The notes under the pieces: generated by a model
Databases searched by the model: none
Told to the model about the DNA's origin: nothing
What the model saw: only the letters and a program-made list of their open reading frames with translations
Part shown: one piece after another, positions 47,306 through 56,007 of the stretch
Position numbering within the stretch: the first letter of the stretch is position 1
Layout: each line of letters opens with the position of its first letter
Translations under genes and position numbers: made by a program
NCBI RefSeq assembly: GCF_900112265.1
Contig: NZ_FOLO01000023.1
Location: forward strand, 1 to 64,000
Length of the DNA: 64,000 nt
From: Pseudoalteromonas denitrificans DSM 6059
Lineage (GTDB): Bacteria; Pseudomonadota; Gammaproteobacteria; Enterobacterales; Alteromonadaceae
Reading direction: 5' to 3'

Positions 47306-48211
47306 CTACATAATGACATTTTTCTTCTCAAAGTAAGACTTCAAATAATCAAGTAAAAGTCTTAATTTTTTTGACCTGGCTGTACCTGGTGGGAAAACAC
47401 CATAAATTTGGATATCCTTCAGAGTATAATCCTCAAGAACTTGCTCTAAAGAACCTGATTTTATTTTTGGCCATGCATCATAAATTGGAATGCGCCCTAA
47501 ACCATGTCCTCCTTCAATAAATGCGGTACGTGCAGCAGCATTATTTGTACTAATGCTTCCCTTTATTTGCACAGTAAAAGATCGGTTTCCTTTATTTAAC
47601 TCCAATACACCTGATGTCAACTTATAAATGACCCAATCATGCTTATCTAAATCTAAAGGAGTGATTGGGCGCCCCTGTTTTTTTAAATACTCAGGTGCTC
47701 CACATAAGCATGTTGGTAATACAGAAAGTTTAGTGGCTTGTAAACCTGAGTCAGGTAAAGGTGCGCCCCTTATAGCTAAATCAATCCCTTCTTTCATAAT
47801 ATTGACAACTTCATCAGTAAGTATTACATCTAGCTCTATTTTTGGGTAAATGCGCTTAAATTCATTCAGTGCTGGCACAATTGTTTGCAAACCCACATTA
47901 ACTGGACAAGTAATTTTAAGTAAGCCTATGGGTTCTTTTTTTAAATTTTCTATCTGTCGATTTGCTGCAGAAGCTTGTTCAGCTATGATATGACATCGCT
48001 GATAATATGTTTTACCTGCCTCAGTGAGTGAAATACTACGCGTAGAACGATTTAATAACTTAACATCTAAATGCGATTCTAGCTTTTTTAAATGGTAACT
48101 CACCACCGCCCGCGATAAGCCTATATGGTTTGCGGCAGCGCTTAGACTCCCCTGCTCCACAACTTGAGCAAAAACCACCATGCTTTTTAATTGTTCGAAT
48201 GAAATATCCAT
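47306..48211 (-). CDS. LysR-family transcriptional regulator
   Basis: 301 residues with the LysR HTH (FEQLKSMVVFAQVVEQGSLSA, AVVSYHLKKLESHL, LLNRSTRSISLTEAG) and an AaeR/DhcR-type substrate-binding domain (VDLAIRGAPLPDSGLQATKL-like segment). It is divergent from the DJ-1/PfpI and oxidoreductase genes at 48362 and 49064 across 150 bp, its likely targets. Confidence 0.9.
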   Translation of the reverse strand: MDISFEQLKSMVVFAQVVEQGSLSAAANHIGLSRAVVSYHLKKLESHLDVKLLNRSTRSISLTEAGKTYYQRCHIIAEQASAANRQIENLKKEPIGLLKITCPVNVGLQTIVPALNEFKRIYPKIELDVILTDEVVNIMKEGIDLAIRGAPLPDSGLQATKLSVLPTCLCGAPEYLKKQGRPITPLDLDKHDWVIYKLTSGVLELNKGNRSFTVQIKGSISTNNAAARTAFIEGGHGLGRIPIYDAWPKIKSGSLEQVLEDYTLKDIQIYGVFPPGTARSKKLRLLLDYLKSYFEKKNVIM

Positions 48212-48361
48212 AATACTCGCATATGTCTTAAATTTAATGAACCCAATTGTATCAATTTATTAAACAATGTAGTTTAATTTATCTGCATTGTTAGATGTAA
48301 CCACTAATAATATACTCATTTCATACTTTAAAAGGTCATACAAACTTACAGGTAATTAAAA

Positions 48362-49054
48362 ATGACGATATCAAAAAGAATATTAATGGTTCTAACATCA
48401 CATTCAAAGCTAGGTAATACGGGCAAAAAAACAGGTTTTTGGGTAGAGGAATTTGCAGCCCCTTATTATGAATTCATTGATGCTGGTTTTAGTGTGACAT
48501 TAGTAACACCAAAAGGTGGACAAGCGCCTATTGATCCAACAAGTGAGTTAACTGATTTTCAAACCGATGCTACAAAACGATTTAATATCGATGAAATCGC
48601 GCAAGACTTGATTTCAAATACCTGTATTTTATCTGATATAAATTCAGATGATTTTGATGGTGTTTTTTATCCTGGCGGTCATGGACCATTATGGGATTTA
48701 ACAAACAATAGCCAATCGATTGGCTTAATAGAATCATTTCTAAATGCAAATAAACCTATTGCAGCCGTATGTCATGCGACAGCTGCGTTTTTAAATGCAA
48801 AAGAAAAATCAGGTGAATTCGTTGTTAAAAACAAAGCAATTACGGGTTTTAGTAATACTGAAGAAGAAGCCGTACAATTAACAAACGTGGTGCCATTCTT
48901 ACTTGAAGATGAGCTTATTAAACGTGGTAGTGATTATCAAAAAATCTCTGATTGGCATGCTTTTGCGATACAAGATGGCTTAGTGATCACAGGACAAAAT
49001 CCTGCAAGCTCATCTATCGCAGCGCAAAAATTATTAGCTCACATAACTAAGTAA
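48362..49054 (+). CDS. DJ-1/PfpI-family protein (class I glutamine-amidotransferase-like, Hsp31-type)
   Basis: 230 residues with the flavodoxin-like fold: YYEFIDAGFSVTLVTPKGG, FDGVFYPGGHGPLWDL and AAVCHATAAFLNA, where the Cys (near residue 139) sits in the nucleophile elbow and a His follows. Relatives act as glyoxalase III or holding chaperones. AGGT precedes the ATG. It is 9 bp ahead of the oxidoreductase gene, so they are co-transcribed; both fit defence against reactive carbonyls. Confidence 0.87.
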   Translation: MTISKRILMVLTSHSKLGNTGKKTGFWVEEFAAPYYEFIDAGFSVTLVTPKGGQAPIDPTSELTDFQTDATKRFNIDEIAQDLISNTCILSDINSDDFDGVFYPGGHGPLWDLTNNSQSIGLIESFLNANKPIAAVCHATAAFLNAKEKSGEFVVKNKAITGFSNTEEEAVQLTNVVPFLLEDELIKRGSDYQKISDWHAFAIQDGLVITGQNPASSSIAAQKLLAHITK

Positions 49055-49063
49055 GATACTCAG

Positions 49064-50116
49064 ATGAATATATCAAAACAAACAAAAAATAATAATCGCA
49101 GTATCACATTAGATTCTCGTCCGTTTGGTGCACCAAATACAGATAACTTCCTGATAAAAAATCAGAAACCACCAAGTCCTTTGCAAGGTCAAGTTCTATT
49201 ACGTAGTGTGTATTTGTCACTGGATCCCTATATGCGTGGCCGCATGAACGATACGAAGTCTTATGCTGAACCTATTGCTTTAGGTGAAACTATGGTTGGT
49301 GCAACAGTTTGCCGCATTGAGATATCACTCAACGATAATTTTCAAGAAGGTGATTGGGTCTTAGCATTTTCTGGATGGCAAGATTATGCACTATCTGATG
49401 GTAAAGACTTACTTAAAATTCCTCCTAATTTAGCTAACCCATCTTTTGCACTCGGTGTTCTTGGCATGCCTGGATTAACTGCCTATATGGGGTTGTTAGA
49501 CATAGGTCAACCAAAGACAGGTGAAACAGTCGTTGTTGCAGCTGCAACAGGTGCCGTAGGTAGCCTAGTAGGGCAAATCGCAAAATTAAAAGGCTGTACT
49601 GTGATAGGAATAGCAGGCAGTGAGGAAAAATGCGCTTATGCTGTTGATCAACTCGGTTTTGATCATTGTTTAAATCATAAGTCAGATAATTTAGCGCAAC
49701 AATTAGAACAAGTTTGTACAAAGGGCATTGATGTCTACTTTGAAAACGTAGGAGGCAGAGTCTTTGATGTAGTGATGCCTTTATTAAATCCTTGTGCTCG
49801 TATTCCATTATGTGGTCTCATTTCACAATATAATGCAACTGAATTGCCAGAAGGACCTGATCGCATGTCCTTATTAATGGGGAGTATATTAATCAAACGC
49901 ATTAAAATGCAAGGATTTATCGTTTTTGATGACTATAGTCATAGATATAATGAATTCAGCCAAGCAATGACACTTTGGTTAAGTGAAAGTAAGATAAAGT
50001 ATCGTGAACACCTTATTGAAGGTTTAGATAATACAGTTGATGCTTTTATCGGATTATTAGAAGGTAAGAACTTTGGTAAATTAGTTGTACGCTTAGGACC
50101 TGATGATTTAATCTAG
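49064..50116 (+). CDS. zinc-independent NADP-dependent medium-chain oxidoreductase (CurA/leukotriene-B4-reductase type)
   Basis: 350 residues: an N-terminal GroES-like barrel with YLSLDPYMRGRMND, and a Rossmann domain with VVAAATGAVGSLVGQIAKLKG as nucleotide loop and GIDVYFENVGGRVFD. This class reduces activated C=C bonds of enones using NADPH. It is downstream of the DJ-1-type gene and under the divergent LysR. Confidence 0.9.
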   Translation: MNISKQTKNNNRSITLDSRPFGAPNTDNFLIKNQKPPSPLQGQVLLRSVYLSLDPYMRGRMNDTKSYAEPIALGETMVGATVCRIEISLNDNFQEGDWVLAFSGWQDYALSDGKDLLKIPPNLANPSFALGVLGMPGLTAYMGLLDIGQPKTGETVVVAAATGAVGSLVGQIAKLKGCTVIGIAGSEEKCAYAVDQLGFDHCLNHKSDNLAQQLEQVCTKGIDVYFENVGGRVFDVVMPLLNPCARIPLCGLISQYNATELPEGPDRMSLLMGSILIKRIKMQGFIVFDDYSHRYNEFSQAMTLWLSESKIKYREHLIEGLDNTVDAFIGLLEGKNFGKLVVRLGPDDLI

Positions 50117-50688
50117 CCCTCTTTATCATTCGAAATAGATACAGCTCTTAATCTCTACGGGAACCTTTGAATGTGGGATCAATGATATTCCACATTTATA
50201 TCTTGAATTTTTGATTGTAAATACACAACTAAATGCTGTTTTAATACACCCACCAGATATTACTGCCCCCCTAAAAAATTATTTATATATTCACTAATTT
50301 ATAATTATCTATTTTTATCCAAAGCCAGAAATTGGATAGCTTTTAAATTCCCTGCCTATTTTATATTTATAAAATAGTTATCAAGTTACTATGAACTCAT
50401 TGTATTTATGAGTAAAAACTTCATATTTATCTTTTGAAGTCATGCTAAAACCCACTTATCAACCTAAATGTATTACATTGTTTATTAAAGGAAATAGTTC
50501 ATTTCAATAAAATTTCAACTAAATACAAAGTAATTTTCAAGACGATATATGTCGCGCAAAGTAGATTAATTATATTGATTTGAAATGACCGCAACTATGG
50601 TCTTTCTCTGATGAACTTGAACTGCAAATGAGTATAAATTTTATATTTCCCATGCAGTCATTAAAAATAAAAAAATGAGGTATTACTT
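50117..50688. other. AT-rich intergenic region with a perfect palindrome
   Basis: About 570 bp without a gene. AATGTGG/CCACATT (50170-50176/50190-50196) may terminate the preceding operon. CTATTTTATA and TATAAAATAG (50356-50365/50368-50377) form a perfect 10-bp inverted repeat with a TT spacer, a possible operator. Nothing else was recognised. Confidence 0.45.
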
Positions 50689-52242
50689 TTGATCCAGTAT
50701 AAAAATAAACGACTTAAAAAATGTGCAGTTGCAATGGCAATTTCTTTTTCCTCATTCACTATGGCAGCTGATTATAGTGATTTTGCTGTAATGCCAACGG
50801 CCTTTAATGATGCTTTAAATTTTGATGAAAATGGTAATTTATATATAGCGCATACCGGTAACTTTGGCGATGCGATTGGCACAACAGTGCGTAAAATTGA
50901 TTCATTTGGTGAAATAACAGATGTTGTCGGCGGCCTCAATGCAACGCTCGGCCACGATTTTGATTCAAAAGGAAATATGTATATCGCCAGCTATATCAGT
51001 GGAGAATTAGTTAAAGTAGCACCTTACGGTATGAAGACTGTGCTCTTAACTTTAGACCCTGGATATGTCAACGGAGTTTTAATAAACGCACAAGATGAAA
51101 TTTTTGTCACTAGCTATAATGGAAATGTAATTTATAAAGTCAAAAATGCCAATGAAAATGAAATTTGGCTAGAAGATGAAAGGTTTAACGGTCCCGTCGG
51201 TATCGTCATGGATGAAGCTGGAGATATGTATGTAGGTAATTACAATGACGGTAAAGTATTTAAAATTACAAATGATAAAACAATCACTCAATTAGCCGAT
51301 ATTCCAGATGATGGTTTTGGTTATATCACTTATTCAAACGGTATGGTATATGCCTCTGGCTGGATGGGGAAAAAGCTCTATAAAATCCCAACATCTGATG
51401 CCGACTATGAAATTATTGAAGGTTCAGAGGAAGCGGGTTTTAAGTTTCCCAATGGCATAGCCGCAAGTAAAGATGGGTCAAAATTATTTGTATCAGACTT
51501 CTACACAGATAAGATAACTTTAGTTGAAAATTTTTCTACTGCTCCGAAAACACAAAACGATAGCGCAATCGCTGAGCAAAACTCTGAAGTGGCAATAAAT
51601 ATTTTATCCAATGATAATTCAATGAATGAACAACTTGATCTGAGTTCTATTTCAATTACCGCTTCACCAAAAAATGGCACTACAATTGTAAACAGTGCAG
51701 ATGGCACAATAACTTATGTTCCTAACGTGGAATATATTGGCGTGGATTCCTTTACGTATATCGTCAGTAACAACAATGGTGAAAAATCCAACCAAGCAGA
51801 AGTGTCAATTAATGTGATAGAACCCATTATATTACCTCAAGCTCAAGATGATGAAGCGAATGTCCAACAAGACTCTGAAGTTTTGATAAATATTTTATCA
51901 AATGATAATAATGATGGCGTCATACTTGATATGTCATCGGTTAATATTATAACCAAAGCCCAAAATGGCATCGTTACAATAAATAATGACACAGGTGAAA
52001 TAACCTATAAACCTGACACAGGATTCAGTGGTACAGACTCTTTTATATACACGATTAAAAATACAAATGGTGATGTATCAAATGAAGCAAATGTAGCCAT
52101 AACCGTTTCAGCTAAACAAGCAGCTAAAACAACAACATCTTCATCAAAAAGCAGTGGTTCTTTGGGAGCATTTCTTTTACTTGGCTTGATATTAATTCCA
52201 AGCAGAAGATACCTTAAAAAATTAAGTTCTATGATTTCATAA
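50689..52242 (+). CDS. secreted NHL-repeat protein with two cadherin-like domains and a C-terminal sorting signal
   Basis: 517 residues. A signal peptide (residues 1-26, ending FTMAA) is followed by a six-bladed SMP-30/NHL-type propeller (about 27-285; GNLYIAHTGN, GDMYVGNYND). Two Ig-like cadherin tandem domains follow (about 290-470; SEVAINILSNDN and SEVLINILSNDN). A Ser/Lys-rich linker, SGSLGAFLLLGLILI and a short basic tail resemble a GlyGly-CTERM signal. The start is TTG with GAGG eight bases upstream. Confidence 0.8.
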   Translation: MIQYKNKRLKKCAVAMAISFSSFTMAADYSDFAVMPTAFNDALNFDENGNLYIAHTGNFGDAIGTTVRKIDSFGEITDVVGGLNATLGHDFDSKGNMYIASYISGELVKVAPYGMKTVLLTLDPGYVNGVLINAQDEIFVTSYNGNVIYKVKNANENEIWLEDERFNGPVGIVMDEAGDMYVGNYNDGKVFKITNDKTITQLADIPDDGFGYITYSNGMVYASGWMGKKLYKIPTSDADYEIIEGSEEAGFKFPNGIAASKDGSKLFVSDFYTDKITLVENFSTAPKTQNDSAIAEQNSEVAINILSNDNSMNEQLDLSSISITASPKNGTTIVNSADGTITYVPNVEYIGVDSFTYIVSNNNGEKSNQAEVSINVIEPIILPQAQDDEANVQQDSEVLINILSNDNNDGVILDMSSVNIITKAQNGIVTINNDTGEITYKPDTGFSGTDSFIYTIKNTNGDVSNEANVAITVSAKQAAKTTTSSSKSSGSLGAFLLLGLILIPSRRYLKKLSSMIS

Positions 52243-52262
52243 ACATAAAAAGTTTAGTAATA

Positions 52263-52299
52263 AGGCGTTTTAGATATTCACCATAATTCAAAAACGCCT
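52263..52299. terminator. weak hairpin downstream of the NHL gene
   Basis: AGGCGTTTT (52263-52271) pairs with AAAACGCCT (52291-52299) around a 19-nt loop, 21 bp after the stop codon. The T-tract is poor. Confidence 0.4.
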
Positions 52300-52424
52300 A
52301 ACATTTTCAATGCTAAAAAGAACTCACTCATATCAACAGGGCTAGTCTCCTATGGCAAAAATATCACTCCTTTTTATTTACAGCAAAAATAAAAGCAAGG
52401 CTTAATGTAATTAAAATTTCATTA

Positions 52425-52628
52425 ATGCGGCTATTCAAAAAAGACGCAGCGAGATATACACAAGAATGTCACGACTATCCATATGAATCGACTCATTGTT
52501 TAAAGTGCCTTTTTAATGGTCAAGTTACCTCATTGGTTTCTCACTTTGCTAATAATGACAAATTAAGTAAAAATGAAATTGAAGAGCTTAAGTCGTTAAT
52601 CAATAAAGTGGATAATGCTGCTAAATGA
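52425..52628 (+). CDS. small protein resembling the C-terminus of BlaI/MecI-type repressors
   Basis: 67 residues. The second half, FNGQVTSLVSHFANNDKLS followed by KNEIEELKSLINKV, closely resembles the C-terminal dimerisation helices of BlaI/MecI/CopY repressors. The winged-helix DNA-binding domain is absent, and upstream sequence in frame does not restore it. The start has no ribosome binding site. It may be a remnant or a free-standing small protein with four Cys/His-rich positions (CHDYPYESTHCLKC). Confidence 0.4.
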   Translation: MRLFKKDAARYTQECHDYPYESTHCLKCLFNGQVTSLVSHFANNDKLSKNEIEELKSLINKVDNAAK

Positions 52629-52855
52629 AGCCTAAATTGTACAGAGTCCTATTGAATTGAAGCTAATAATCTTATTAACTTGTCATGCTCGTCTCATTTT
52701 ATTATCAAAAATCATTCTGCTAGTTACTTGGAATGTGCTGGTGATATAAATTAGGGTCTCTATCTTTGATTGACTTAATAACATCCTAGTTGATATTAAA
52801 AGCATGTTAAACCTTTTAACAGGTTCAAATGAACGGGGAAATAATCTATAAAAAA

Positions 52856-52876
52856 GGGGTTATTTAAAATAACCCC
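52856..52876 (-). terminator. rho-independent terminator of the FMN-reductase gene
   Basis: GGGGTTAT/ATAACCCC (52856-52863/52869-52876) followed leftward by a T6 run, 17 bp after the stop codon of the reductase gene. Classical form. Confidence 0.75.
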
Positions 52877-52892
52877 CCTAAGGGTTTAAAAT

Positions 52893-53414
52893 TTATAAAA
52901 GTGATATTGCTGTTGTCAATTTGTCTACCAGTTCAGAGTTTGTTAATTTGCCTTGTTCAACATCAAAATTATCAAAAAAACTAGGAACAGATAAACTCGC
53001 TTTTACATCTGCTGCAAAGTAAGGCGCAGAACCTGAAGCTGCAGCTAATACGCTTGAAGCTCCGCCTGGACCAGGAGAGGTCGCTAGCATTAACATAGGT
53101 TTATTTTGGAATACTTTCATATCGATGCGTGATGTCCAATCAAACAAATTTTTATATGCGGCCGTATATGAACCATTATGTTCTGCGAAAGAAATGATGA
53201 TTGCATCTGCTTCACCTAGTTTTTTAAAGAATGCTTTTGCCTGCTCGGGTTGACCTAACTCTTTCTCACGATCTTCACTGAAAATTGGCATTTCATAATC
53301 GTTTATATCTAAAACTTCAACTTCTGAATTATCCACTAAATTAGCGGCATAAGTTGCTAACTGCTTATTAATTGAACTTTTACTATTGCTTGCTGCGAAT
53401 GCTAATACTTTCAT
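52893..53414 (-). CDS. NADPH-dependent FMN reductase-type flavoprotein
   Basis: 173 residues with the flavodoxin-like NADPH_dep_FMN_red fold: AFAASNSKSSINKQLA phosphate loop, EVLDINDYEMPIFSEDRE, SFAEHNGSYTAAYKNLFDW and ATSPGPGGASSVLAA. Such proteins reduce quinones, FMN or chromate with NAD(P)H. GAGGG precedes the ATG. It is divergent from a LysR gene at 53556. Confidence 0.87.
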   Translation of the reverse strand: MKVLAFAASNSKSSINKQLATYAANLVDNSEVEVLDINDYEMPIFSEDREKELGQPEQAKAFFKKLGEADAIIISFAEHNGSYTAAYKNLFDWTSRIDMKVFQNKPMLMLATSPGPGGASSVLAAASGSAPYFAADVKASLSVPSFFDNFDVEQGKLTNSELVDKLTTAISLL

Positions 53415-53555
53415 GATAAACCCTCAATATGTGTATTTTAGTTAACGATTAAATCAGTTTTAAAAATAAAGTGACTTAAGTACGTTTCAATGATTACACT
53501 ATACATTCATTCCAAATAAATATTAATATAGTAAATGTAAAAGGATTATTTCCAA

Positions 53556-54458
53556 ATGACACTTAATACTAAGTTATTTGATGGCGTAGTTGTTTTCAAC
53601 CAAGTTGTAGAAAGTGGCGGCTTCTCAGCAGCAGCTAATGTATCAGGCCACTCAACTTCTTATATCAGTAAAGAAATAAATAAATTAGAAGCGAGACTCG
53701 GTGTCAGGTTATTAAATAGAACGACACGCTCAATTAGCTTAACGCCTGAAGGAAAAGAGTTTAATATTCAATGCCAGCAACTTATTTTAGATGCGCAACA
53801 AGCGCAAGGCATACTTAATCAAAGCCATATTTTACCTAAAGGCATACTTAAAATAAGCTGCCCTATCGGTTTTGGCTCCGCTTATTTAAAACCAGTATTA
53901 GCTGAATACTTAAACCGCTATCCAGATGTAACCTTAGATTTAGATTTTAGTGACCGACATGTAGATGTGATACAAGATGGTTATGATTTAGTCATACGCG
54001 CAACAACAAACTTGACTGACTCTAGCCTTATATGCAAAAAATTAAAAACCTTTAAGGCTTATACTGTTACTTCATTTGATTATATTAAACGATTTGGAAA
54101 ACCAACAAAACCTGAAGAGCTCACAAATCATCAATGCATGTGTTATGCAAATCATAAGATTCCAACACGCTGGTCATATAAAAGTTTAACTGGAGAAACT
54201 ATTTCAGTTGATGTGCCACAAACAATTTTGTCCAACAATGCAGAGATGCAACTGGCTATGGTAATCGCTGGCAATGGCATTTGTAGATTACCTGAGTTTT
54301 ACATGCAAAAAGAGCTAGCAGAAAATAAATTAGAAATTTTATTTCAAGAGTACGAAAGCCAATTAGTAGAGGTATATGCTTTATATCCAAGTCGTAAGCA
54401 TTTATCACCTAAGGTAAGATGCTTAATTGATTTACTCATGGAAATAATCCCCCAGTAA
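53556..54458 (+). CDS. LysR-family transcriptional regulator
   Basis: 300 residues: LysR HTH (VVFNQVVESGGFSAAAN, STSYISKEINKLEARLG, LLNRTTRSISLTPEG) and a substrate-binding domain of the DhcR/AaeR type. Divergent from the flavoprotein gene at 52893, the expected target. A strong terminator follows at 54542. Confidence 0.9.
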   Translation: MTLNTKLFDGVVVFNQVVESGGFSAAANVSGHSTSYISKEINKLEARLGVRLLNRTTRSISLTPEGKEFNIQCQQLILDAQQAQGILNQSHILPKGILKISCPIGFGSAYLKPVLAEYLNRYPDVTLDLDFSDRHVDVIQDGYDLVIRATTNLTDSSLICKKLKTFKAYTVTSFDYIKRFGKPTKPEELTNHQCMCYANHKIPTRWSYKSLTGETISVDVPQTILSNNAEMQLAMVIAGNGICRLPEFYMQKELAENKLEILFQEYESQLVEVYALYPSRKHLSPKVRCLIDLLMEIIPQ

Positions 54459-54541
54459 AATTAGTTTTAAAAATAATGAACTTTAATAAAAATGCAGACT
54501 CCTATTTAATAAGTTAGTTGATTTCCCCTAGAGTAATATTC

Positions 54542-54570
54542 AGCGCGTTTATATCAACGCGCTTTTTTTT
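54542..54570 (+). terminator. rho-independent terminator
   Basis: AGCGCGTT (54542-54549) pairs with AACGCGCT (54556-54563) followed by T7. It lies about 84 bp after the LysR gene. Confidence 0.85.
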
Positions 54571-54721
54571 GTCTGAAATTCATATTTTTTGATCAATCAA
54601 ATACCTTAATAAAGTATACCTATTTATATTAAAAAATAACTAATATCCATCATAATTTATGGGTTTTATAGAACATTCAACTAAACTTAAAGTTTCAACG
54701 AGACATTCATATTGAGTGCAT

Positions 54722-55675
54722 ATGAAAAAGTCATTTTTAATTTTAATGTTACTGGCAAATAGTAATTTATGCCTTTCCACATCGGTCATAAATACAGATG
54801 TTCCCATAAAAATCATTCTAAATAACTGGTCTTCACAACTCGTTGTATCTCATATTGTTGGTACTTTATTTAAAAAATCAGGCTTTACGGTTGAATATGT
54901 ATACTATCCAACAGATGGCCAATGGTATATTTTAAAACATAATATTGCCCATGTTCAGGTCGAAGTATGGGAAGGCACTATGGCAGATAAATACCAGCAA
55001 TTAATCTCGAAAAATAAACTTATTAATGCTGGTGATTATAAGGTCATCACCAGAGAAGACTGGTGGTACCCTAAATATGTAGAAAAACTTTGCCCAGGCT
55101 TACCAGATTGGCGTGCTTTAAAGAAATGCACAGGTATTTTCTCCAGAAAAGAGCAGTTAACGAAAGGCATTTATTTTGGCGGTCCTTGGGAAAAACCAGA
55201 TAAGGCCAGAGTCCGCGCATTAGGCCTCAACTTTAAAGTCATAAATACCAATACTGCAGATCAACTTTGGTTTGAGCTAGAAAAAGCATATAAACATAAA
55301 AAACCAATTATACTTTTTAACTGGACACCAAATTGGGTTGGCTCTGTATATCAAGGCCAGTTTGTTGACTTTCCAGAGCATCATATAGAATGTGAAACAC
55401 AACCTAGCTGGGGTATTAACCCTAATTATTTATATGATTGTGGTAATCCCAGAGCTGGTTGGCTCAAAAAAGTATCTTCCACAGATCTTCCTAAAAAATG
55501 GCCTTGTGCATTTAAAATATTAAATAATATGAACTTTAATAATTCAGAACTCGAGTCTATCGCGGCTTTAGTGGATGTGAAAAAGATGTCACCAAAAAAA
55601 GCAGCCGATCATTGGATCAATAACAATCAAACCAAATGGCACTCTTGGCTATGTGATCTTAAATCTAACCCATAA
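54722..55675 (+). CDS. OpuAC-type (glycine betaine/choline-like) substrate-binding protein, orphan
   Basis: 317 residues with a signal peptide (MKKSFLILMLLANSNLCLS). OpuAC features include IILNNWSSQLVVSHIVGTLF, VQVEVWEGTMAD and FNWTPNWVGSVYQG; the tryptophans fit an aromatic box for quaternary amines. The ATG at 54722 is preferred to a GTG six bases upstream. No OpuAA/OpuAB partner is adjacent. The next genes are unrelated. Confidence 0.83.
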   Translation: MKKSFLILMLLANSNLCLSTSVINTDVPIKIILNNWSSQLVVSHIVGTLFKKSGFTVEYVYYPTDGQWYILKHNIAHVQVEVWEGTMADKYQQLISKNKLINAGDYKVITREDWWYPKYVEKLCPGLPDWRALKKCTGIFSRKEQLTKGIYFGGPWEKPDKARVRALGLNFKVINTNTADQLWFELEKAYKHKKPIILFNWTPNWVGSVYQGQFVDFPEHHIECETQPSWGINPNYLYDCGNPRAGWLKKVSSTDLPKKWPCAFKILNNMNFNNSELESIAALVDVKKMSPKKAADHWINNNQTKWHSWLCDLKSNP

Positions 55676-55764
55676 ATATACTTTTATTATTTATTTCATT
55701 AATTTATACCTTAATTATTTATAAATTCTTTAATAATAATCACTTGCACCACAACAACATAAAA

Positions 55765-55801
55765 CATACACTTTATATATGTTTTATATATAATGTGTAT
55801 G
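55765..55801. promoter_or_regulatory. 16-bp palindromic operator upstream of the ParD-like gene
   Basis: CATACACTTTATATAT (55765-55780) is the reverse complement, with one mismatch, of ATATATAATGTGTATG (55786-55801), with a GTTTT spacer. The right arm contains TATAAT (55789-55794), a consensus -10. A start point about seven bases after it would put the mRNA end at, or within a few bases of, the ATG at 55804. The design suits autorepression of the following gene pair. Confidence 0.65.
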
Positions 55802-55803
55802 CT

Positions 55804-56007
55804 ATGGGTATCGTTAAAATATCAGATGAACTACATGACGAAATTCGAAAATCAAGTCAGGTAATGACGCGTTCAATCAATTCACAGGCTGAATTTTGGA
55901 TTAAAATAGGCATGCTGTCAGAATTCAATCCAACGTTAACATTTAATGAAATCATTCAGGATCAACTAAAAAAAGAAAGCGTTACCGTAGAGGTTGTTAA
56001 TGAGTGA
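55804..56007 (+). CDS. ParD-like antitoxin-family protein
   Basis: 67 residues from the ATG at 55804; the frame is open to a TTG at 55744, but that would span the palindrome. MGIVKISDELHDEIRKSSQVMTRSINSQAE has the ribbon-helix-helix look of ParD-like proteins, and the remainder is helical. It overlaps the following methionine aminopeptidase by 8 bp, so the two are translationally coupled. It probably binds the palindrome just upstream. Confidence 0.78.
   Translation: MGIVKISDELHDEIRKSSQVMTRSINSQAEFWIKIGMLSEFNPTLTFNEIIQDQLKKESVTVEVVNE

Noticed and set aside
49434-49808. 124-codon frame antisense to the oxidoreductase
   Set aside because: The oxidoreductase frame is complete with clear motifs; the antisense frame has none.
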